NCBI GenBank assembly: GCA_900555295.1
Contig: USKN01000022.1
Span: 1-14,730, forward strand
Length of the DNA stretch: 14,730 bases
Origin: an uncultured Eubacteriales bacterium
GTDB lineage: Bacteria; Bacillota; Clostridia; UMGS1810
Direction: 5' to 3'
Both the position numbers and the translations under genes were made by a program. This document shows, in pieces, positions 8,248 through 14,730 of this stretch. Each line of letters opens with the position of its first letter. The first letter of the stretch is position 1. A model generated the notes under the pieces. That model was not told where the DNA came from. It ran no database searches and saw only the letters and a program-made list of their open reading frames with translations.

Positions 8248-11200
8248 TTAATCAACAAGGTTTAAATAGGTAAAAAATTTAGTGTTTTTGGTAAGACCTA
8301 TACCGCTTGCATATTCTATCCAGCCGCGTCTGCCCGCGCCGTCGTCATCATTGTATAATACCGAATATCCTATGCGGTCGCCTGCCTTATATGTCATTTG
8401 CTTGCCGAATAACGACTCCCAGGGAATTGCAAACTCGTAATTTGTGGTTTTGGTTGTTTCATCGCGTACAACCGCAACCTCGCAATTTGTTACCTCGCCT
8501 ATTTTGTCCTGTGCCTTATATTGGTCTTTAAACTTGTATACTTTGGGGCCGTCTTTTAAAAGCGCAATACCAATCTCGTTAAAATCGCTTAAGCCCTCGC
8601 CCTGTGCTATATGAGCATACTCGGGGTTGTATACGCCAAACTGAATGCTGTCGCCCGCCCAAAGACGTGAAGTTTCGTTGGGGTTTGAGAATATATCATC
8701 GGTAATTGACGCAAACAGATATAATTTATCTTCGTCCCATTGCATCATAGTGTAACCGCTTAAATCATTCGCTCCCGCCCAATCGGCAATTTGTTTAACG
8801 TTTTCGGCGGAATCGGATATCATAGCCGTACTTAAATTCCACTCACCCTGCTCTATTTTGCCGTCAACAGTAATTTTGTTTTTAACCTTTGGCGCTATGG
8901 TAAAATCAAGCTGTTGGTTAAAGTTATATGTACTTCCGTTATCGAGTATTATGTCGTAATCGAGATAGTAAAGCTGTTTGCGAGATACATCGGGGCAGTT
9001 AACCGTAATACGCGATGTTTTGCCCTTTAATACATTGCCTATATCAAAATCGTATTCACCTTTTAATTCTTTTGGCGAATTAATGCGAATTTTGCCTTTT
9101 GCAACGTTAGAGAGCGATTTGTTCGTAATATCAAATACCATTTGCCATACATTGTAATCGTTTCCGCCGGGGAATTTGTTTGTAACGGTTGAGTCAATTG
9201 CGTCGGATACCGTAAGTCGTACTCTTATATATTGGCTCGGCTCGCCGTTTTCGTTTATCGTACCCGTAATATACATTGTACCGTTATATCCCGGTATGAG
9301 CGAATACTCGGTATATGCTATGCCGTTATTAAACGGCTCGTTTTTTAAAGGCTCGGCAAAATCGGGAACCTGCATATCTATTGTTGAACCGTTGGGCGCA
9401 TTAGCCTTTGTGACTTCAAATTTTAATATATCGCCCTGTGCCGCCGATACTTCTATATCGCTGTATACCGTTTCAAGCGTTTCGCATTCGGTTACTTTAT
9501 CAAAATTTCCCATTACATAAAACGGTGTTTGCGATACGGTAAATGTGTATTTGCCGTTTGCGCTTTTAAGCTTTGTTTCGTTGCCGTACGGGTCAAATAC
9601 CGTAAGCTCATTGCAGCCTACGTCAAATGTTTTTTGCTTTTCGGTATCTTCAAACCAAAATGCCGCAATATTTTTGCCGAATTTTTTGCTTTTAAATTGC
9701 TCTATCCACATATTTTCGTCTGTTTTTTGATAACTTACAGATGTTGCATTACCCAAAACATAGTTCATACCCGTAAGCGATATATATGCGTCACGCGGTA
9801 CAAACGCTCTTGCATTTTTTCTTAAAACTTTCGGGTCGCCGGGATCTATATTACCAAAGTTATCTTCACGGTCGCTCGACGGCCCCAAGCGTTCAAGATT
9901 GTATATTGCGGTAGGCGCATTAAAGTTTACTCTGCCCGACATATTTACAAGACATTCTCTTACATTTTTGTATGCCTGTTTTTCGTCCGTTTCAACATAC
10001 TGCCCTATAGGGTTACCAAGCTCGGTAATCCACGCAACCATATTTTTTTTGCCGGATTTTTGTTCCATATAGTCAACATACCAATTGAGTTTATCAAACA
10101 TATCTTCATCTTCGTATTGTCTTACATTGTATGGATGAAACGAAACGCCGTCACTGTAATCGGCTATGCCCATATCAACAATTAGTTCATGAAATCTTTG
10201 CGCGCTTCCCTCCGTTGACTTTTCAACTTTTGAATATGCATTATACGGACCGGCATATGAACCAATTAAAACGGGTTTGCCGGGGTCTAATTCGTTTAAG
10301 TATTTACGCATTAATTTAACATAGTTAAAATATCCTTTTGTTGTTTCGTCAAAATTTTTAAAACCAAAACTTACAAGATTGGGCTCGTTCCACATTTCGT
10401 AGGCTGCAAGTACGTCTTTACCCTCATCGGTAATAACCTTAACCCATTCGTACATATCCTTTTGGGTAGCTTCACTGTAGCCGTTTACATTACTGATTGC
10501 CGCTTGCTGTGTGGTAATGGCTTTATCGCTTAAATACGGCGACCAATAATTTAAAATTAATGCAAGTTTTAAATTAAGCCTTTTAGCCTCATCTATCATA
10601 AATTTATCTTGGTCTCTGAATGTCGGCAAACCATTTACACCGAATGTGTGACGTTCCAAACCGCTTCTTACACCCGCCGAGTTTGATTTTTTAACCATTT
10701 CCATAAGGTCGCTTGCCTGTTCTTCTTTATACCTTGTAACGTGTGCGCACCAATACATTAAATCATTTGCAATACCGTCGGGGTCTGTTTTTACAATTGC
10801 AAACTCAAACGGACTCAACTCATATTTTATACCTTTTGACGGTATTTCAAATTCAACAATATAATTATAAAGCGAGCAATAGTCGGTGTCTATATTAATA
10901 TCTTTTTTAACCGTCTCTTTTGCTTTTAAATTTACTGTTTCACTTTGCTGCCAATGCGTTATATTGTTTTGGTCTTTTGCTCTGTATGTAATGTTTACGG
11001 CAATATCTTCGTTAAATGAGTTTGTAATGGTGTTTGATATTGTTTTTTGTTCTTTGTACCATTCAAAAGTATTGCCGCTTTCGTGCGTTTCGGCAATCAA
11101 AGTTACCGGCTTTTGCGCTATATGGCGCGTTACCTTAACCGATTTTATTATAGGGTTTGCAGGTGACGGAGTGCATAGATTATGCATTATATTTCGCGCA

Positions 11201-11727
11201 CCGGTTACCGCAGCAAGCCAAAAATCAGCGCCGCCCTCGAGCCGTTCGCCAAAGTACGCATCGTCTATTGTATATTTAACAGTTTTCCACGATAAATCGT
11301 TTCCGCCCTCCGTAAGTTTCCCGCGTCTTGACTCGGTAATTACAGAATCATATACAAATTCAAAATATGCGTTATTTTCGCTGTAATATGTTACCACAAT
11401 ATCAAATACCGAACCGTCCGATATTTGATACGCAAAGCTGTTGTCAAAATTAAAATAAACATAAGCGTCTTTATCTTTTGCATTTGCCGTAAGCGATAAA
11501 CCCTTTACCGCTTTTTTACTTTCTTCTTTAAATGTACCCGTACCCGTGGTAACATTTGCAAAGCCTGTTGATTTTACTCCGTTGCCGAATTCCGCATATG
11601 CAACAATATCGCCCTCCGGCATATCACTGTCCTCTTTTTCTGCGGCAATGGCGGCAGTTGGGCATACACAGCTTACCGCAAGCATACAAAATGCAACGCA
11701 AAATGATAGTAATTTGTTTTTAATCAA
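8248..11727 (-). CDS. Secreted clan GH-A glycoside hydrolase with C-terminal CBM9-type module
   Basis: 1159 aa. The start is TTG at 11727: SD AAGGGGG lies 9 nt upstream, an in-frame TAA sits two codons before it, and later starts would cut the signal peptide (residues 1-29, ending AAIAA). Residues ~40-200 are a beta-sandwich (IVAYAEF, VFDIVVTYYSENNAYFEF) and ~205-312 an Ig-like unit. A TIM barrel follows at ~320-620. WNEPNL gives the likely acid/base E448, SFHPY the conserved His531, and WITELGN the likely nucleophile E569. This NEP plus late Glu pattern is that of clan GH-A retaining enzymes (GH5/GH39/GH51-like); I cannot name the family. Residues ~640-745 look like the beta domain packing on the barrel, ~750-945 are further Ig-like units, and ~947-1159 a CBM9/DOMON-type module (VDGKIEQGEW, WAGDSIQFGV, FAIPWESL). 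Substrate unknown; probably a plant or host glycan (inference). It is a paralogue of the gene before it. Confidence 0.92.
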   Translation of the reverse strand: MIKNKLLSFCVAFCMLAVSCVCPTAAIAAEKEDSDMPEGDIVAYAEFGNGVKSTGFANVTTGTGTFKEESKKAVKGLSLTANAKDKDAYVYFNFDNSFAYQISDGSVFDIVVTYYSENNAYFEFVYDSVITESRRGKLTEGGNDLSWKTVKYTIDDAYFGERLEGGADFWLAAVTGARNIMHNLCTPSPANPIIKSVKVTRHIAQKPVTLIAETHESGNTFEWYKEQKTISNTITNSFNEDIAVNITYRAKDQNNITHWQQSETVNLKAKETVKKDINIDTDYCSLYNYIVEFEIPSKGIKYELSPFEFAIVKTDPDGIANDLMYWCAHVTRYKEEQASDLMEMVKKSNSAGVRSGLERHTFGVNGLPTFRDQDKFMIDEAKRLNLKLALILNYWSPYLSDKAITTQQAAISNVNGYSEATQKDMYEWVKVITDEGKDVLAAYEMWNEPNLVSFGFKNFDETTKGYFNYVKLMRKYLNELDPGKPVLIGSYAGPYNAYSKVEKSTEGSAQRFHELIVDMGIADYSDGVSFHPYNVRQYEDEDMFDKLNWYVDYMEQKSGKKNMVAWITELGNPIGQYVETDEKQAYKNVRECLVNMSGRVNFNAPTAIYNLERLGPSSDREDNFGNIDPGDPKVLRKNARAFVPRDAYISLTGMNYVLGNATSVSYQKTDENMWIEQFKSKKFGKNIAAFWFEDTEKQKTFDVGCNELTVFDPYGNETKLKSANGKYTFTVSQTPFYVMGNFDKVTECETLETVYSDIEVSAAQGDILKFEVTKANAPNGSTIDMQVPDFAEPLKNEPFNNGIAYTEYSLIPGYNGTMYITGTINENGEPSQYIRVRLTVSDAIDSTVTNKFPGGNDYNVWQMVFDITNKSLSNVAKGKIRINSPKELKGEYDFDIGNVLKGKTSRITVNCPDVSRKQLYYLDYDIILDNGSTYNFNQQLDFTIAPKVKNKITVDGKIEQGEWNLSTAMISDSAENVKQIADWAGANDLSGYTMMQWDEDKLYLFASITDDIFSNPNETSRLWAGDSIQFGVYNPEYAHIAQGEGLSDFNEIGIALLKDGPKVYKFKDQYKAQDKIGEVTNCEVAVVRDETTKTTNYEFAIPWESLFGKQMTYKAGDRIGYSVLYNDDDGAGRRGWIEYASGIGLTKNTKFFTYLNLVD

Positions 11728-11736
11728 TATTTAACG

Positions 11737-11743
11737 CCCCCTT
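11737..11743 (-). promoter_or_regulatory. Shine-Dalgarno supporting a TTG start
   Basis: AAGGGGG on the minus strand lies 9 nt before the TTG at 11727. Because the reading frame is closed by TAA just upstream of the TTG and the signal peptide begins directly after it, this RBS fixes the non-ATG start. Confidence 0.65.
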
Positions 11744-11756
11744 CTTTTTTATAATG

Positions 11757-11810
11757 AGAAATCAAAAGCAAAAATATAGTTGTTTTTTTACATTTTAACT
11801 TTTGATTTAT
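11757..11810. repeat. AT-rich inverted repeat between the two hydrolase genes
   Basis: Two perfect 10-nt arms, AAATCAAAAG (11759-11768) and CTTTTGATTT (11799-11808), are separated by 30 AT-rich bases. The sequence outside the arms is also partly complementary. The pair lies in the 95-nt gap between the two glycosidase genes. It could form a weak RNA hairpin or be an operator-like dyad. There is no T run directly after it on the minus strand, so an intrinsic terminator is unlikely. In such AT-rich DNA, chance is a real alternative. Confidence 0.4.
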
Positions 11811-11822
11811 GACTTATGGTTT

Positions 11823-14730
11823 CTACTTAATATAAATGTTTGTGCATAAAGGTTTAATTGTTTTAAACCCGTCCCAAAGGAATATTCGCACTTCGTTGTA
11901 CTCTGTTCCGTCGGGTGCATATATATTTTCCTCGGCATACGACTTTGTAAGCTCTTCCGTTGCGGCATATGTGAGCTTGCCGTCTTTCATAAACGAGAAT
12001 ATAAGCTGTGCATTGGGGCTTGTTTTAACATTGTCCCTTAAATTTGCAATAACAGATATGCCGTTAAGGTTTTTAACGCTTACTCCGCTTTGATTAACCT
12101 TTTGCATATTTTTGTATAAATTAATCTCCGCGTTGTTATGATGTGCCGTAACCTCCGTTTTGCTCTCCGTTCCGTCAGATTCTATAATATATGCATATAC
12201 CTTATCGTTTGACGTAACGGTTCCGCAGTCAAATCGGTAATACCCGCCGCTCGACGCTGTACAAAAATCGGCATATATTATGTTGCTTTTGTTTACATTT
12301 TTTGAACTTGCAACATTTTGATTGCTTATAAGCAAAATAACGGTATCGTTTACATTTTCATCTTTGGTGTTACCCTCAACGGTAATTTTAACGTTGTTTT
12401 CGCCTCTGTCAATTACGCTTATATCGTTATCCTGTCCGCATACCGCATAAAACGGTTCTGTTGATACTTTGTAACCGTTTGCCGTTTCAACCGCACCCGG
12501 TGTAATTTTGTTACCCAAATAATCGTAATATGCAATTACATTTTCGGGTATTTTATACGCTATTTCTTTATTGTCTTCAATACTCCACAGCATATACACC
12601 TTTTTGTTTGTATCGCCGCTGAACTTTGCAACCATTTCGCCTTTTGTGCCGTAACCGTTTGTTTCGGTAGTATAATCGCCTGTATATAAATCATCTGTCG
12701 TATTGTATACAAACTCGGCATTTGGCAAATTTTGCACCATTTTGTTTAAGTTAGATACCGCAAGGTACGAAAGTTTTGCGGCATACGGAGTATTGTAAAG
12801 CTCGCTGTGTACCAAACCGTAATTTGACTCCTGCGCGTTTGTTACAATATCGTCGTCAATAAAATCGTAAATAAACATTTTATCGTTGTTATTGCGTGTG
12901 TACATAGACGCATATTGGCGTATTATGTTTTTAGCCTGTGCATAATCATCGCCTATGCACGCGGCGTTTAAAGGATATTTGGCGGTAGACCAGCCAAACT
13001 CGGTATGCCAGGCACTCTGCGGGTTAAATCCGTATGTTTTGGCAATATCCGTTACACCCGTTAAATCCCTTTCGTTTATAATTTCGGGGTTTACATTGTA
13101 CGAATACGGGTGATATGTAATAACGTCAACATTGTTTAATATACTGTCGGCTTTATTGCCGTCACCGTTTGGGTCGCTTAAATACGACAGCGCACCTTTT
13201 ACAAAATTATCGGCACAGTATCTTCCGTTCCAAATGTATCTGTTACCGTCTTTATCAAAACGCGAGTCAATACCGCAAAGAGATAAAATACCTATTTGGG
13301 CACTGTTTCCTCTTTGGGCACGTATAACGTTTACAATTCTTTCGCATATTTTGCCATATGCTTTGCCTTTTGCGGTATAAACCGCCGTTCTTTCGGCTTC
13401 ACCCGTACCCGTATATTTTAATTTTTTCTCATCTTCATCATAAAACACTTTTATATTGGGTTCGTTTAATAATTCAAAGTGGTTTATATTTTGCATTTCG
13501 GGTTCGTCCAAAAGCTTTTCAACAAACCTTGCAACACCGTCCAAAGCGCTTGAGTCAACCAATCCGCTGTTGCTTTTATCTATACAAGCTCTCGGGTTTG
13601 TGGTATCTATAACAACATACGGCTCCATTGCATATTCATTGCATATTTTGTAAAATCCTTTAATACCGCTATCCAACTCAAAACTTCCGTTACTTTTTTC
13701 GTAACTGCCCCAAACAACGCCCTCACGCATAATACCAAATCCCGCGTCACGTGCAAGAGTTATATAATTTTTTAAGGTTCCCTTATCCCAAGTACCCGTA
13801 TGAACACTAACTCCCATAGCCGTGTTTTTATCATCATTGCCCACGCATTTTGAAAATTCGGCGCTTGCCGCGGTATATGTACGTCCGTTTGCGGTAATAT
13901 TAACCTCAAGTAAATACAATCCGTAGTCGGATACGTTTAAAGCAAAATTTTTTGTAATACTCTCTCCTGCGCTTACCGCAGTATCATACAATACATTTTT
14001 GCTTAAATCGTCAATTATTACAGGCTCGCCGCCGCTCGTATATTTATACACATTAAAATCAACGCTTATATTTGTATTTTCATTTACATTGTCACAGAAT
14101 TTAATATCAAATTCGGGCAAATCTCTGTCGTAAAATATATTGCCCGTTCTGTCGGACTTTATTTGTGCCTTTACAGGGAACTTATCTTCTCTGTATACGC
14201 TTACCTTTTTAATGTATACACTTTTGGGGCTGTATTCAAATCTTGAGCTTTTAGCCGTGCGTGTTGTTTCTATTGTAAAATCCTTTGACTTTGTAAAATC
14301 CACATTTTCAAGTCTGAAAATATGAACTTTTGTATCGGAGTTTGCCTCCGTTATTTTTTTTGCCGCCGCTATGCGGTCGGATATGGGCTTTGTTAAATCG
14401 CCCGTATCTTCACAGCACACAAGCTCGGTGGTTTTTGTTTTTCCTGTTTTGTCGGTGTATGAAATATTAAAAAATCCGTACGAATAATTTAAATATTCCA
14501 CTTCAACATAATAATCGTTGTAACCGCTCGGCGCTGTTGTAACGTTAAACGCTATATTTGAAGCCGCGGCATTTTTAACGGTTGTTGTGCCGCCCTTTAC
14601 CTCATCGGCTACCTCGGTAAACGGAGTAAGCTTTAACCCGTACACCGTATGTGTGCCTGATGTTTGGCACGACATATTTTTACTTGTATCGCCGCTTTGC
14701 GACTCCGCAAACGAATACTCGGCATACACA
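11823..14730 (-). CDS. Clan GH-A glycoside hydrolase, 5' end outside window
   Basis: 968 codons are visible, ending at TAG (11823-11825). The GTG at 14729 is almost certainly internal: no signal peptide follows, and the first residues (VYAEYSF) align with residues 42-47 of the neighbouring paralogue, so about 40 residues including the signal peptide are probably missing. Numbered from 14729, ~1-180 is a beta-sandwich (DYYVEVEYLNYSYGFFNISY), ~185-295 an Ig-like unit and ~300-660 a TIM barrel. LLNEPN gives the likely acid/base E423, TYHPY the conserved His540, and WHTEFGW the likely nucleophile E577. Residues ~665-765 resemble the beta domain that packs on such barrels (YYDYLGN, STEPFYAV). Ig-like modules follow, the last ending VRIFLWDGFKTIKPL. 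This is the clan GH-A retaining pattern, with GH5- or GH39-like flavour; family and substrate are not assigned. It is a secreted polysaccharide-degrading enzyme by inference. Confidence 0.9.
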   Translation of the reverse strand, partial: VYAEYSFAESQSGDTSKNMSCQTSGTHTVYGLKLTPFTEVADEVKGGTTTVKNAAASNIAFNVTTAPSGYNDYYVEVEYLNYSYGFFNISYTDKTGKTKTTELVCCEDTGDLTKPISDRIAAAKKITEANSDTKVHIFRLENVDFTKSKDFTIETTRTAKSSRFEYSPKSVYIKKVSVYREDKFPVKAQIKSDRTGNIFYDRDLPEFDIKFCDNVNENTNISVDFNVYKYTSGGEPVIIDDLSKNVLYDTAVSAGESITKNFALNVSDYGLYLLEVNITANGRTYTAASAEFSKCVGNDDKNTAMGVSVHTGTWDKGTLKNYITLARDAGFGIMREGVVWGSYEKSNGSFELDSGIKGFYKICNEYAMEPYVVIDTTNPRACIDKSNSGLVDSSALDGVARFVEKLLDEPEMQNINHFELLNEPNIKVFYDEDEKKLKYTGTGEAERTAVYTAKGKAYGKICERIVNVIRAQRGNSAQIGILSLCGIDSRFDKDGNRYIWNGRYCADNFVKGALSYLSDPNGDGNKADSILNNVDVITYHPYSYNVNPEIINERDLTGVTDIAKTYGFNPQSAWHTEFGWSTAKYPLNAACIGDDYAQAKNIIRQYASMYTRNNNDKMFIYDFIDDDIVTNAQESNYGLVHSELYNTPYAAKLSYLAVSNLNKMVQNLPNAEFVYNTTDDLYTGDYTTETNGYGTKGEMVAKFSGDTNKKVYMLWSIEDNKEIAYKIPENVIAYYDYLGNKITPGAVETANGYKVSTEPFYAVCGQDNDISVIDRGENNVKITVEGNTKDENVNDTVILLISNQNVASSKNVNKSNIIYADFCTASSGGYYRFDCGTVTSNDKVYAYIIESDGTESKTEVTAHHNNAEINLYKNMQKVNQSGVSVKNLNGISVIANLRDNVKTSPNAQLIFSFMKDGKLTYAATEELTKSYAEENIYAPDGTEYNEVRIFLWDGFKTIKPLCTNIYIK

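Noticed and set aside
8307..11734. Plus-strand ORFs antisense to the CBM9 hydrolase (e.g. 10886-11386, 166 codons)
   Set aside because: They are shadows of a minus-strand coding frame with catalytic motifs; no RBS or recognisable domain.
14400..14730. GTG at 14729 as the true start of the rightmost gene
   Set aside because: No signal peptide follows it, and alignment to the paralogue places it about 40 residues into the protein.
1..14730. CRISPR array, tRNA/rRNA, transposase, phage or toxin-antitoxin genes
   Set aside because: No regularly spaced direct repeats, cloverleaf sequences or matching protein motifs were seen; nearly all sequence is accounted for by five surface/secreted protein genes.

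Overview
The window is an AT-rich stretch that is coding almost from end to end. Every gene reads on the minus strand, so transcription runs from high to low coordinates. The strong AGGAGG-type ribosome binding sites, Gram-positive signal peptides, S-layer homology (SLH) domains and large modular extracellular glycosidases suggest a low-GC, anaerobic, polysaccharide-degrading Clostridia-type Firmicute, probably from gut or another plant-polymer habitat. That assignment is inference from style; no ribosomal or marker gene is present.

Layout in transcription order: (A) 14730-11823, a clan GH-A glycoside hydrolase whose 5' end lies outside the window. (B) 11727-8248, a second, paralogous clan GH-A hydrolase that starts with TTG and ends in a CBM9/DOMON-type module. 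(C) 8229-4552, a non-catalytic surface protein with three LamG/concanavalin-like beta-sandwich units and Ig-like (Big_5-type) spacers. (D) 4355-2652, a secreted protein with three C-terminal SLH domains behind a glycine-rich linker and no recognisable enzyme. (E) 2532 to beyond base 1, a large protein with N-terminal SLH domains, open for 844 codons and cut by the window edge. Gene E is complete in frame as far as it is visible; it only looks absent if ORFs are required to end inside the window.

Gaps are 95 nt (A/B), 18 nt (B/C), 196 nt (C/D) and 119 nt (D/E). B and C are almost certainly co-transcribed. The C/D gap holds a long imperfect palindrome and a TATAAT box, so D may have its own promoter. 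The D/E gap holds a structured element resembling the short palindromic repeats scattered between genes in gut Firmicutes.

Working model (inference): A and B cut a polysaccharide outside the cell, C and the accessory modules of A and B bind it, and D and E attach to the cell wall through SLH domains. A (as far as visible), B and C carry no SLH, sortase or dockerin signal, so they are either released or held to the surface by other proteins, possibly D or E. I found no CRISPR array, RNA gene, transposase, phage gene or defence system.
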